Assembly: GCA_021432635.1 (NCBI GenBank)
Contig: MU270028.1
Span: forward strand, 377,049 to 441,048
Origin: Thozetella sp. PMI_491
Lineage: Eukaryota; Ascomycota; Sordariomycetes; Chaetosphaeriales; Chaetosphaeriaceae
Length of the DNA: 64,000 nucleotides
Direction: 5' to 3'
Shown one piece after another: positions 42,694 to 54,407 of this stretch. A model generated the notes under the pieces. It was given only the letters and a program-made list of their open reading frames with translations, searched no databases and was not told where the DNA came from. Numbering within the stretch: position 1 is the stretch's first letter; each line of letters begins with the position of its first letter. The position numbers and the translations under genes are program-made.

Positions 42694-43902
42694 ATGAAGT
42701 CAGCCACCATCTCTGCTGGCCTGCTGGCATTGGCTGCCAAGAATGTGGCCGCCCACGCAACTTTCCAGCAGCTCTGGGTGGATGGTGTTGACCAGGGCAG
42801 CACCTGTGCTCGTCTGCCTCTCTCCAACTCTCCTGTCACGGACGTAACCTCCGACGATATGGCTTGTAACGCTGGCACTTCAGCCGTGACGAGCAAATGT
42901 GCTGTCACCGCTGGGTCCACTGTCACAGTCGAGATGCACCAACAGCCAAATGATCGATCATGCTCCAATGAGGCCATCGGGGGAGCCCATTATGGTCCCG
43001 TCTTGGTCTATATGAGTGCCGTCTCAGACTCTGCTTCCGCTGTCGGTTCTGACAGCGCTTGGTTCAAAGTCTTCGAGGATACATGGGCTTCCGGTGGTGC
43101 TTCCGGCTCTGAAAATCCCTGGGGTACCAAGGATCTGAACACTTGCTGCGGCAAGATGGATGTCCTGATCCCCAAGGATATTGCCCCTGGCGATTATCTT
43201 CTGAGGTAGGAATCTGCCCCTTCCTTCCCCTCTGCTATCCCATCGCTCCTTGTTAGTGCAATGCTGCCAATTCTCGGGTATTTTCGACTAACTTTGAGCC
43301 TAAATAGAGCTGAGGCCATTGCACTCCACGCCGCTGGGTCATCCGGCGGCGCTCAGATGTACATGACGTGTTATCAGATCACGGTGACCGGGTCCGGCTC
43401 CGCCAGCCCTGACACAGTTTCTATCCCCGGTGCCTACGCTGCTAGCGACCCCGGCATCCTTATCAACATCTATCAGTCCCTCTCGACTTATGTCGCTCCC
43501 GGTCCTACTGTGTACTCGGGTGGATCTACAAAGAGCGCGGGTAGCCCCTGCGTAAACTGCGAGTCAACTTGCGCTGTCGGGGCCTCCACCGCCGCCGGTC
43601 GCGCTGTTACAGCTATCGCTTCCGCTGTTAAGACTTCGGCTACTTCACCTTTACCAGAGATCAGTACTGCGAGCAGTGCCAATGCCGCCTCATCGGCCGC
43701 CGCCACGACCTCTCCGAATACCACGCCGGCTGCCGCTGTTACATCTGTTAGCAGCTCGGCGAAGGCATCAAACACCGGAACCTCTGGATCCACGTGTGAA
43801 AGACGTGAGTGAAAACCTCTGTATTGTCACAGTTGCCCTGCTTTCTAAATGATGACTGGGATTCTATTAGGCCGTCGCTCTCAGCGCCGCAACGCACTAT
43901 AA
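42694..43902 (+). CDS. AA9 lytic polysaccharide monooxygenase
   Basis: Copper enzyme that oxidatively cleaves cellulose or related glucans outside the cell. Exons 42694-43205, 43308-43804 and 43871-43902 (introns 102 and 66 nt) give 346 residues. Cleavage after signal peptide MKSATISAGLLALAAKNVAA leaves His as residue 1 (HATFQQLWVDG), as the copper brace requires. The second His is in GGAHYGPVLVYM and the axial Tyr in MYMTCYQITV. After ~res 230 comes a Ser/Thr/Ala-rich tail without a cellulose-binding module. A mini-exon adds a basic end (ERRRRSQRRNAL), common in AA9 proteins. Without the second intron the frame would stop at 43812. Confidence 0.92.
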
Positions 43903-44309
43903 CCGGATGCTAGCGAGCCGGGTTGGAGACATGGCAGTTAGAGGAAAATGTGTGCCCTCACGATTCGCTGTATATATATTAAATTGGTCACTGAGGTGTG
44001 TATGTTGCTTGTAGAGTTGTACATGTTCGAGTCGTGTTCTCGTTATAGTTTCTTATTTCGTTTTTGCATTGAGGTCATCACCACTTTCTCCCCGCCCTCT
44101 TGCGAAGCTCTTGTCAGGGTTACCGAGATTTATAATGGAGACAGCCTCCCTGCCTACTAAATCGGCTTTCCTTTGGCACGTCTCCATAGAGAAATAGATC
44201 TGGTGAGGCATTGAAGCTGAGGTTCGGGCAATTGAATTTAATATGTTCCGAGCTAATTCGATCCGGCTAGAAAGAAAGATTCTTCGCATCATAGACCATG
44301 GACAACAAC
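43903..44309. other. Convergent 3' intergenic region
   Basis: Lies between the AA9 and CDF stop codons; no gene recognised. Confidence 0.45.
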
Positions 44310-45907
44310 CTACGCCCTCTCTTTGTCTTCGCTCCTCTTAAAGAACTGGAAGTAATCTTTGATGCTCTTCGACTCCTGCTTTTCGTAAAGGGGCTTGTGC
44401 TCTTCAAATACGTCGTGCTCGTCCTCATAGTCCACATGGACAAATGCTCTCTCCACGTCCGTGAGCCCCTCCAACTTTCGCTGCAGAGTCTGGCTCACAT
44501 CGTGGGATATCTTGAGAGGGGTCTGCTCATCCATGACAATGTCAACCTCGACGTAAAATTGCTGACCCGCGTGGTAAGCCCGGCACTGCATCACCGTTAG
44601 TTCTAGGTCGCAGGTCTTCGCGTGCCGAAAGTCAACTTACCGTATCGACCTTCACGATCCGCTCGTCGTGCGTCATGGTGATGTAAATCACCTTGGAGAT
44701 GAACTCAGGCGGCGCCGCTTTCCCGACTAGGAGCCAGACCTGCTCAAAGGCATTCGATACCCATGAGAAGAGAATCAGGAGCGCGATGCACATGGCGCCA
44801 ATGGGATCCAAGTACCACAGGAACCGGTCACCAACGACGGACATAATCAGGCCGAACGAGTTGACGGCGATGTCGTTACGGTGGTCGATGAAGAAAACAT
44901 GGACCGACGGGTATTTGCGGTAGAAGAAGCAGTATATCATGAGACTAGCCTTCGCGAAGACTAGGGGCAAGTCAGCAGCTGTCAGAGGGTTGGAGCGTGG
45001 GCGGCGAAGAAGACGCACTGGCAATGCCGACAAAGGTGATAGGCACGATCTGCAATTCTGCCGCATCCTGCTTGCCCTGGCCCAAAGCGCGAGCGCCCTC
45101 GATCTATAATTGCATATTAGTGTCTCGCTTGCTAGTGGGAGGGGAAGTCATCATACCAATAGCTGTACGGCGACAGTAGTCATCAAGGCACAAAACAGGA
45201 TAACCCCGACCGTCTCGATTCTTGTTCGGCCCTAGAGGCAGGCCGGTTAGCAGCTATGTATCACAGGATTGGCAGCACGGCTATTATTTACCACCGGGTA
45301 CTTGTATATGCTTGGCCGAGCGGCAAGTTTCGATGTGATGAGCATCACGAATGAAGACACGAGGTCCATGAACGCGTCGGCAGCAGTAGCGAACAGCTGA
45401 GGGGGTTTAGCAAAGTGTGAGCCTTGTCCAGGTGCGAATGAAACGAACCGACAGCGAGCCGGTGGAAATGGCCGCGTAGAGCTGAATCACAAAGAGGCAA
45501 AAGTTAAGAGCAAATGACGCGTAGACGGCGAACTTGATCTTTGGCCTGACGCGGGCGTCTTCCTCGATGCCAAGCCGCTCTTCGTCGCCGGAGCCGAGGA
45601 ACTGGTCGATCAGCTCGTTCTGGCGCGTGTAGAACTTCTTGAGCTTCTTCTTGTTGCCGTTGGGGTGGTCGGCCTCGATTTGCCGGTCGCTCATGTCGTC
45701 GCGTCTGTGCCGACCAAAGTTCATTGGGTCTGCCACGGCGATGGTTGTCACGTCGATGGCAATCGCATCTTCGGCGCGCACCGACGGCGCGGCCGGTGCA
45801 GCCATTCCAGGAGGCGAAGGGCTCTCGCCAGAGGTAGCGTTTACCGCGATTCCATCGTGGGCGGTGGTAGCTGAGATGCTATCGGCATTAGAACTAACAC
45901 CCGCCAC
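44310..45907 (-). CDS. Cation diffusion facilitator (CDF) metal transporter
   Basis: Divalent-metal/H+ antiporter moving Zn2+ or Mn2+ out of the cytosol. Six exons: 45449-45907, 45292-45396, 45157-45231, 45019-45103, 44641-44960, 44310-44585 (introns 52-60 nt), 439 residues. N-tail of ~100 hydrophilic residues, then KFAVYASFALNFCLFVIQLYAA for helix 1 and the metal-site helix LFATAADAFMDLVSSFV (the D-x3-D of CDF helix 2). KYPVGRTRIETVGVILF is the family signature read across a splice; HVFFIDHRNDIAVNSFGL gives the second metal-site motif. The soluble C-terminal domain has YHAGQQFYVEVDIVMD. The DHRND motif resembles the Mn/Fe-type fungal CDFs more than the Zn-CDF HxxxD type, so manganese is a fair guess. 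Confidence 0.9.
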
Positions 45908-46713
45908 TGTCGCTCAGTCAGTCCGAGCTTTCCGGGCGGTAGCGAGCGGGTCGCAGCGCGTCTACGCGCTGAGACGCCTGAAGGGTTCGATCATCCATGG
46001 GAGACGCAGCGGCCAGAGCAAACTCACTTGGCGTCTAGGCGGTGTTTCTCGATAGGAATAGGCTTGTCCGAACTCAAGTGTTGCTCGTGGCTAACCGCGT
46101 AAAGGGAGAAAAAGGACGAAAGACACCAAGAGCGGGCATTTTATCTGGCAACTGGTTAGAAAGGGCCTTGGAACCCCCCACTCGTAAATTTAGTCGGTGG
46201 AGTGGAATCCACCTGTATGGCTTGGCTCACCAATAAGGCCAACAGAAGAAGAGGCTAAGGTAGCATCGAAAATTGAAAATGCTGCTTTTGCGGACCGGCA
46301 GGCAAAGCTCCGATATGCAGCTTGCAAGTCGAGCTTTGCTAAGGTCGTTCTGGACCCTCGAAGCTTTGCCAGAATTGGCAGTAGAACGAAAAGCTCCGTG
46401 TGCATGTAACGGACAATGAGATTGGCTAGTTTAGCTACCATGTAATAATAGGCTGTAGGTAGCTTACCATCGCCCGAAGAACATCTCTCTGCCAAAAACA
46501 TACTAAATCAGCTGCCAAGCTGGATGATCTGAAAAGCAGGATGGTATTTTCGGGGTCCGACAGTTGTAAAAGTTCTTCGGCTGGATCAAGCAGATATAAT
46601 TATTTTAGAGTCTGCTATGGGAAGCAGCTTTGCTGCACCGTTTCACCCGATCCTTATCTTAAAGTCCTTAGTCTATTACTTGAGTACGGCCCACCAGTCT
46701 CTGATTCGACCCA
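45908..46713 (+). other. CDF upstream region and ankyrin-like debris
   Basis: The first part is the CDF gene's upstream DNA. Near 46630-46710 the plus strand reads DPYLKVLSLLLEYGPPVSDS, which resembles one ankyrin repeat and runs straight into the fold-back element. It may be the stump of an interrupted gene. Confidence 0.3.
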
Positions 46714-47438
46714 CTGTGCTTTCCAAACGGTAAGACAGTGGGTCCAATTTTTTGGGCGACGACCACCACCACGACGCTGATTTCCAAAATTTTACCATAA
46801 TATATGCGTAGATTATAAGCGCGCAACCACATCTACGACCGTAAAAAGTAGACCATTAGAATGGCCAAATCGTAGGCTTCCTACTCATATGTAGTATATA
46901 CGCACGCATCCATTTGCGCGTGCGCGCGTATTACCTCTAAATGTGGCCGAATGTGCCAAGAACTCGCCAAGAAATGCCAAGACTCGAGCAAAATTTTCTG
47001 GAAACCTCTGTTGTCAACAATCTATCTTATACTGCCTTGCGCATGCGCGCAAATGGATGCGTGCGTGTATACTACATATGAGAATATAGCCTACGATTTG
47101 GCCATTCTAATGATCTATCCGTACTTTTTACGGTATTAGATGTGGTTGCGCGCTTATAAATCGTGTAAAATTAGCAAATACTATCTCAAACCTAGGATAT
47201 CTCTTTCTATATTAGAGCATTAAAAGCGCGCATCTAAGCTGCCGTATCTAATATATATATCGAATTATAGCCTATATCTTGAAAAATCTAAATATCTACT
47301 TTTTATCAAGGGTCACTCTGAGTATGCGTGTAAAAAGCTGTATAAAGCCTAGATATTATGAGATTTGGCGAGTTTGGTGGTGGTGGTGGTCGTCACCCAA
47401 AAAATTGGACCCACTGTCTTACCATTTGGAAAGCACAG
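46714..47438. mobile_element. Fold-back / MITE-like inverted-repeat element
   Basis: Outer arms of ~58 bp (left from CTGTGCTTTCCAAACGGTAA, including CAGTGGGTCCAATTTTTTGG) are repeated inverted at 47380-47438. Inner arms, about 46817-46930 and 47036-47156, are also inverted copies (CGCGCAACCACATCTA, GGCCAAATCGTAGGC, CATATGTAGTATA), so nearly all of it could fold into one long hairpin around a ~105-base loop. The right arm has ~220 extra bases (47157-47375) against ~45 on the left, so one arm has gained or lost DNA. No ORF. Target duplication not resolved. Confidence 0.75.
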
Positions 47439-47818
47439 CACTACACCAAGATAGCCGTCATTAAAGCTCCAGCCAATATATACAAGATCATAAGCTTAAC
47501 AGAAAACATTAACTCTTTCCTTGATCCCCGCCATTTATTTACCGAAGAACTTCTTTATCTCTTAAAGTTTGGTTACGATATTTTACTCGAGAACGAAAAG
47601 AAGGCGATCAAGCGGAAGGAGATCCTAGCAAGCCTTTATTTCCACGAAAAAGAAGACGGGCGCTAATATATACTCGTAGGAATTTGTCTTACAAGAAGTT
47701 TATTTTGTAAGACTGGCTAAAGTTAACATTTCTATATTTATAATCGAGTTTATTCTGTTGAAACAGGTGGGAAGATAGTGTTTGGGCGGCTAGATCGGTG
47801 ACTGGATTGCTGGCTGGA
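47439..47818 (+). other. Coding-like tail after the fold-back element
   Basis: A frame ending at 47666 reads LFTEELLYLLKFGYDILLEN and EKKAIKRKEILASLYFHEKE. Together with the ankyrin-like sequence left of the element it may be the distal part of one interrupted gene. No domain named with confidence. Confidence 0.25.
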
Positions 47819-48605
47819 TCATCGGCTGGCTTGGGACGAGCCAGAGGCAAGGCCTATCTCATCTATATCTATATATGGCGTACGAGGCCCCCGGGGCTTG
47901 CAGAGGGCTAGGTGTAGTTGCCAGATCTCTATAAACGAGGGTAAATAAGATTGGCGCACAAGGGCCCCGGAGCCTGCGGAGGAAGGATTTCGGTCCATCG
48001 TTGGAATATCCGAGTTTGTGGATGACCAGTCCAAATAACCAATCCCCTCATATGCTTTCCGCATTACTTGCAACATTGCTTCCTCTCTCTCCATTGATTG
48101 ATAAATGGAAATAACTGGCTGTTGTAACGGTGAAGGCACTTCAACATCGGGACAAGAGCCAAGTTGGTGACGATTACAGTCACGGACAGAGCAGTCATTA
48201 CCGCCAGCCCCAGGACATTGATGTTACTGTACCCATCCGGAGCCGCCGTACGTTGGTTGTGACAAAAGCTTGGCAGATCGGTGGTTCCGTCAACTGATCA
48301 AATTCTGGTTGAAGGATTCCGGGTCCGGCAGCGATATGCGTAATAGCTGATTGGGTAACGGCTAGTAGAAAGTTTAACCAAGAGAATATTTCGAGTTTCC
48401 ACCGATAAGGAGGGACCCCTAGCTGGAAAGAGGCGGCATTCTTGGTGGCCTGCATAGGCGCTAATGTAATGCTATACCAGGTAGGCGTCTGGTAGAACAG
48501 GTAACGAAGAGTAGCATTTTGCTCAGCTGTCGGTGCTATCTGTTGAACTTGGTAGGGGGTCCAGATCGTGGCATATATGACTAGATTGATCGTGACTCTA
48601 AGCAT
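47819..48605 (-). pseudogene. Frameshifted fungal integral membrane protein gene
   Basis: Three adjoining frames join into one plausible protein. Frame one (48605-~48250) has SWLNFLLAVTQSAITHIAAG and ends near LTEPPICQ. Frame two continues with FCHNQRTAAPDGYSNINVLG and a helix LAVMTALSVTVIVTNLAL. Frame three (to 47819) gives EEAMLQVMRKAYEGIGYLDW. This order resembles an uncharacterised fungal membrane family with a C-terminal xxRxAxExxG-W motif. No intron sites explain the frame changes; the second falls at a GAGAGAGAGG run, a likely slippage site. Decayed gene or sequencing error. Confidence 0.45.
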
Positions 48606-50562
48606 TTAGCTGTTGAGGCCTAATAGAAAGCTCACTGTACTATATATCCATATTCTTAGGAAGCCGCCCGGCCAGATCGACTGGTCAGATCCACTGGCCA
48701 GGGACTTGTTGCCGCGGGTGGGCCAGCCTGGCGAGAGTTCCGAAATGGGCTCACCGAACAACGCGCCATTCTAGAAGCTTGTGTCATCGTGTGCCTAGCT
48801 TACACCGTTTTATCGTCACCGAATAAAATATAGTTGGGGGCGGTGCTGCCGCTACCCGACAATCTCAACAATGTAGACAAGGCGTTATTTGCAGATCCCG
48901 GATCGCCCAGCCTATCGATCTTGAGAAAAGGCGCGGATGCATCCGGTAGCGCCGGGGCCTCTCCAAAATCCACCCGACGTCACGCTGAACTGGCGTGCGG
49001 TGAGTCTGCTACTGACTCAAATTGTGGCGGTCGGACCGAAGGAGATTGAGATCAAGAAAATAAGAGGTAAAGAGGATTTAAAAGTTGAGGGGATAACGTG
49101 TTTAGACAAGAAAGGTTGACTGGCAAGGCAGATGAAGCAAACAAAAATCCGCATTCCGGCATTCGATTCCAGCGCTGCGCGCCCATTGACCAAAGAGGAC
49201 CGCTAAAAACCGCCTCGAAAATACCCTGGATGTGGACCTACAAGCGGTGAACCCCATCTAGGAAGCATTTGTCGAGCATAGTGTTGGTATCGACCCTGCC
49301 TTGGCGTTACCGACGAGCGCTCTAATGTTGACATTTGCTGGTGGATATACTCGTAAAAACGGGAAAGGGGTATGTTAGCGGAGTATTTTAGCGGAGTATG
49401 CAATCCTTTTAACTGACGCCGCGCTAAATTAAGCGAGGTACACATGCGTCAGATGAGGGGTGCGGGTTAAATGCAGCTATTAATGATAGTCATCCCTTCC
49501 AACACCAACAGCATAAAGGTCCTCGCTTTAGGAGTAACTTAATTGGAAGGGATCTCGATAACCGCCACATTGCCAATGCGACATTTCTTCGGCAAGCTGC
49601 ACGCTCGTCACTTCCCGCACCATGCTGCCAGAGATATTGACTACGTGACCGGCAAACCCGGGCAAAAGACGCGGGTAGAAATTCAACCCAGGTGCCTTCG
49701 GTAACCGGCCATGGGTGTCCGTCCCGCCGCTACCTGCGGCTCCGTGACTTCTCAATCCATCTTGAGCGCTTCAAAACGGGCAGGATTAGCACGCGTTATC
49801 CCAGCGAATGCTAATTACAACCCCCATTGCGCAGTAACATCAGAGAATCGACGCCAACACGAAAGAGCTACGGAGTAGGGTTACGATTTGTCGATTTTGT
49901 TGGAAAGACTTAAACTTTCCTTAGATTTACTATCCCTTTTCTTTATATAAGGAGATCAAAGGAAAATTGTAGATACCCTTTTTTGCTTAGATAATTTTAA
50001 TAGCTGCTTTATTTATACTGGAATCTTTCTATAAGTTTTACTACATAAAAGGTTTACAAGCTTTACTCGTCTAGATATCTAGAAGCCTTTCCTCCTGTAG
50101 TTCTACTTTATATTCTGCTTTTAGCGTAGCACCAACTATATTTCTATAACCTTCATCGAAGCTTGTCGTAGATATATAGTTAAGGAAACCTGGCAAGACT
50201 AGTAAGTCTTGAGCTTGGTTACTTAGACGGCGTGATTATGCTAAGCAGCAAATAAGTGTATAGCAGATGGCCGAGGGGAGATATGGTGATATTACGTTAG
50301 CGTGGTATATAAGCCTCGAGCTTGCACGTAAATTGCCTCCCGTAGTCCAGTATTTATTAGCACAAAAGAAGTCAGGTGCTCTTCACCTTGCGAACTACAA
50401 TACCGTGTTAATCAAGTGAATCCGGGCTAACCCTCTCAGACAAAGCTCACAAAGATCTAACCCGGCTAATCTTAGAACTATTCTTCGTACCTTGCCTGGT
50501 TCCTCAAGGCATTATCCCACCCCCGTTTTCTCCATTGGCCTAGCTAGTGCTATTGCAATTTA
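48606..50562. other. Gene-poor stretch, AT-rich in its second half
   Basis: No gene recognised. 49900-50200 is strongly AT-rich, as seen in RIP-affected or old repeat DNA. Short frames at 48834-49119 and 49528-49755 lack domains. Confidence 0.45.
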
Positions 50563-52347
50563 TCAAACGTTATATTCATTCATCTCCTCATTCGTCATGT
50601 ACCAATCTTCGTCACCATACTCGATCCAGGATTCCCCATCAGAGCTTTCTTCGTCAGAGTCTACCTCTTTCCTAATCCCAGGCCAGCGAGGCCACAGATA
50701 ACCCGAATGACCGGCTTCCGCTTCGCTTGCGGCCCGCCGTAATAAAGCATCCTTGCTCACACCCTCGTGCACCAACAGATCTCTCATGGAATCCAGTCCG
50801 TGCAGCCTGGACAGGCCCATGGCCCAAGCTCCTGTTTCAGGAGTGTCGAGCAGGGCACCGCGCTGTCGTAACAAGCAGAATATGCTCGTATTCTCCTTGA
50901 CCACCGCTATCACTATGGGAGGCGGACATCCTTTGTTGACATCCGCGCCGTGGTCCAGTAACAGCTCTACTGCCGTTGCGCTGTTTAAACGCACGGCAGC
51001 CATAAGTGGTGTGTATGCAGCGTACCAGTTGGGGTCTGCGCCAGCCTCGAGCAGAATTCTCATCGTCATCTCATCGCGGTTTTGAGCAGCACTTAGCAAT
51101 GTCTTATACTGACTGTCCGCGCCTGGCCAGACACGAGGGATGCTTTGATCATGTGGCGGGGGGTTAATTATTGCGCCTCGGGCAACAAAGTAACGCACCA
51201 TTCCCACATTCTTCGACGAAACGCTTTCAGAGAGCCAGTAGGCCAAGACTTCCGGACCTGATAGATTGAGCGTCCTATTTTCCGTGCTTAGTTTAGAATT
51301 GGCATAGTCGAGCTGAGCGGGATATGGGGTGGCGTTTTCGAACCCTAAGAGTCTAGCGACTCGCTCGAACTGATCTGGATACGGCGTGCAATGTAATATG
51401 CCAACAAGGGTCGACCTGGCTGCGCTTCCCGGGTGTCGGAAATCTGCTCGACGGACGTCGAGCAGGCAGCCGCCATCTAGAGCAAAATCAAATGCAGCTC
51501 GATGACCGGCTTTCGCAGCGACTGAGATAAGCGTCTCTTGAACACGCGTGGAAACGGTACCTGTACCACTATACTGGGAACTGTATGAGAGGAGAAGTTT
51601 GATCATTGCAAGATCCCCTTGGAGTGTGGCAGCCTTGAAAGGGTCGCCGAAGATGTAGCTTCTCTGCCCGTCTGTTTTAGAGAGCTGGTACCCTTGGGCA
51701 AGCTGTTCACCAACGAACGTTCTCCGACCGAGGTAAACGGCAGCAGCGAAGACATCGGCCTTGAGGTCTATATCCGAGCATTCTCTTTGAGCCGGTAGCT
51801 TTTGGAATAGCAACCGGGAGTTCTCTTCGGCCGCAAGTTGGAGAAGAGACCTCAGGCATGACGATAAAGACTCGCGACCCGGATTATTCTCCCAACGACA
51901 GAGAGTCTGTGCGCTGTGGTAGACACGGCCGAGGTAGGATTTGGTGCTATGCTCGTTGGGGGCTTTGTAGGCCAGATAAGAATAGATATAGGCACCCCAT
52001 TCTTGACGATGTCGGCCTAGTCCTGGTACAGACGACTCAATGAAGCGCGGACGTCCCCTGAACTGGTCCAAGTAGCGCAGACGAAATATTGCGTCGTCGA
52101 TATGAAGCTTGAACCCGCCTAGAAAGTGGTTTAGTGGCATACTCTAGCGAGGTAAGGCAAAGGCGCCATGCGACATACGGCAGACAAGCCGAAGGCGCAT
52201 CACGCGGGCTAGTTCACGCGAAAGAATGATAAATGTGAATATTTGCTGTATCAGCTCCGAAGGAAGAGCAAGAAGATACATAGTGTTTCTTTGGTGCTTG
52301 TCTTCTTGATGCTTGCTCTTGTGCATGGCCTTGTCGGCTTGAGGCAA
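50563..52347 (-). CDS. F-box and ankyrin-repeat protein
   Basis: Exons 52179-52347 and 50563-52118 (60-nt intron) give 574 residues. Exon 1 holds an F-box-like motif, LLALPSELIQQIFTFIILSR, continued by LRLVCRGFKLHIDDAIFRLR across the splice. The middle is helical. The C-terminal half has ankyrin repeats: KAATLQGDLAMIKLLLSYSS (~res 220-240), LLSAAQNRDEMTMRILLEAG (~400), YTPLMAAVRLNSATAVELLL (~430), ending in an acidic tail with ESSDGESWIEYGDEDW. This F-box/ankyrin layout is common in ascomycete expansions and suggests an SCF ubiquitin-ligase substrate adaptor; substrate unknown. Without splicing the F-box would be cut off at 52144. Confidence 0.85.
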
Positions 52348-53189
52348 AGATAATGCGACTCGCTTGCGCTTCGAGCAGCGGAGTCAGGTTATATATAGAC
52401 AAATTCGCTATGCCGCCTTCCTGCATTGACCGGCCAACGCGACTGGTTTTTGGGGGCTCTCTACAGCCAACTGCAGGGTCGGCTATGCTGGGGGCCAATA
52501 GCATGTTACTGTTGGTGCCGGTCAACCCCGCGCATATATAGCAAACGAACACAGCTACCAGTGACCGGCGTGGGAAGTCAACAGGGCACCTGAAAGAAAA
52601 CTGGCAATATCAATTTGCCCTGAGACCATAATAAATGTTGAGAAACAGGAACGAAAGCTAGTTGGAGCGCCACTTGGCCGCACCATTGCGTTCAAGGCGT
52701 GATCTTTTGCCCCGCATGGCGTGGTGGTAGGGTGCACCATTGCATTTATATTTTAACAGCATCTACAGAATACCTGAGTTATGATTATTATATAATATAT
52801 AGTTCTACCAAAGCCTATGCCTTATATGAGGATGCTAAAGCCAATAGTGAAGACAATTATCTTATTGCCCCTGCTTCTATCATTTTAATAATATATGTAA
52901 TAAGGTGGAAGGAAAACTGACTGATAGTTTAGCATCCCAAAAGCAATACAAACGAAACAATCTTCCTGGGGGTCTTCTCTTTCAGTCCACCCGTTCAAGT
53001 CTGCCACGACAATTTTCCATGAATCCTGGGCCCTATTCATTCCCTTGCAAAATATTGTAGACCTACTGAAAATCTGCATGCTAGTTGCTTGTTTCCGCTC
53101 AACAACTTGCTGCAGACCAAGCCTCCAATTGCATGCCAATATATTCCTGCGGGGCGCGGTTCCATCCCTAAATTTCTCATCTGCGGTGT
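52348..53189. other. Intergenic region, no gene recognised
   Basis: Upstream DNA of the F-box/ankyrin gene and the 3' side of the DUF7702 gene. 52740-52910 is AT-rich. Nothing else recognised. Confidence 0.45.
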
Positions 53190-54099
53190 TTATCCGCGGT
53201 GGCTGCGGCGGCGAGCTCGCCTGGTGCCTTCGGCGCCACTCGGCTCATTTGGCGCGCGAAATCCTTCGTCGATTTCGTCGACAAACCACCCGGCAGCGGT
53301 ATACATGACTAGGACGATGGCCTCCTCCACCACCGCCATACCGACGTAGACACCTACTAGACCGTGAACGATACTGAACACCGAGTTATGTAGAAAGACA
53401 GCCAGGGCCGAAAAGAGCACACGCAGAAAGAGCAGGGGCAGGGCGGCTGCGACGACATTGGCAAGGATCCGCTCGCCATTCGGCACGGACATAGAGGATG
53501 ACAGGCCTCTCCAGGCGGCAGCGGTAAAGAAGATGCTGAAGGCGAAGGCGACAAGGTAGAGGATGATGGCTACCTGACTGAGTGAGCTGGGGTCGGTTGT
53601 GCTTTTGGTCGAGACGCCGCCGACAATACTGAGGATGAAGCCGACAGTAAGAAAGAGCTGGGCAACGCGGAAGAACTTCGGGCTGATAGTACTTCCACCG
53701 TCATTGCGGACCCATGTGATGCTGAGTATGAGTGTCAGTTTTTGATGGGCTCAGGGCCAGATTTAGCAAGTTTGAGCGAGGACAGAGGTGAAGCCAGAGA
53801 AATGGCAAAGGTGTTCCTTACAGTCTTGACAGCAATCCAAGAGTCGCGAAGAGCAGGGGTGATATCCCCATCGAGTCAAGAGTAAAGACTGCTTGATAGA
53901 GACCGGGGGAGGGGCTACTAGAAGCGATAAGATACAACGTCGAGCCGAGGATGCGAATTATACAGAGGATCACGATGAAGATCCAGCCCGAGGACCGCCT
54001 GAAGCCATGCCTACGGCAGACGAACAGTGCAAAAACTAGTAAAGGAGAGTAGATAGCTAGCTCAGCGATGGATACACCGCCTCTGCCGTCTAGCTGCAT
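53190..54099 (-). CDS. DUF7702-type integral membrane protein
   Basis: Fungal seven-helix protein of unknown function. Exons 53822-54099 and 53190-53721 (100-nt intron) give 269 residues. The start MQLDGRGGVSIAELAIYSPL followed by CRRHGFRRSSGWIFIVILCI and IRILGSTLYLIA, then LDSMGISPLLFATLGLLSRL, is the usual opening of DUF7702. After the splice ITWVRNDGGSTISPKFF leads into four more helices and a short basic tail. An in-frame ATG 60 bases upstream (54159) is less family-like. Transcribed divergently from the Zn2Cys6 regulator at 55010, which may control it. Confidence 0.8.
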
Positions 54100-54407
54100 C
54101 CTGCAGAGCGACGGAGAAAACAAGGGAGGGGCGAAGAAGCGATAGGGACGAAAATGCAAGAGTAAGCGTCGGCGCAGCTAATAAGAAAAGAGAAGACTGG
54201 TGAGAAGCGAAGAGATCTTGGGCTATTCCATTTGGCAGACTTATATAGCTATCCGTAGGTGTGCTCGACTAGTCTGACTGACTTCAAACTGCCTCTTTAT
54301 CCCCCCTTTCGTTGCACATACATGGTCCAGGCACAGTCTTGCTGGCAAGGCTTAGACTTCCCGCGCGTTCTGCAGGTCCCCAATTCGCATGCCTTGGCAT
54401 GCGAAAG
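54100..54407. other. Divergent promoter, DUF7702 side
   Basis: Upstream DNA of the DUF7702 gene. No feature beyond the tandem duplication listed next. Confidence 0.4.

Noticed and set aside
49900-50400. AT-rich block as a possible centromere-like or RIP-scarred repeat
   Set aside because: Too short, and no recognisable parent repeat to prove RIP; needs dinucleotide indices and copy comparison.
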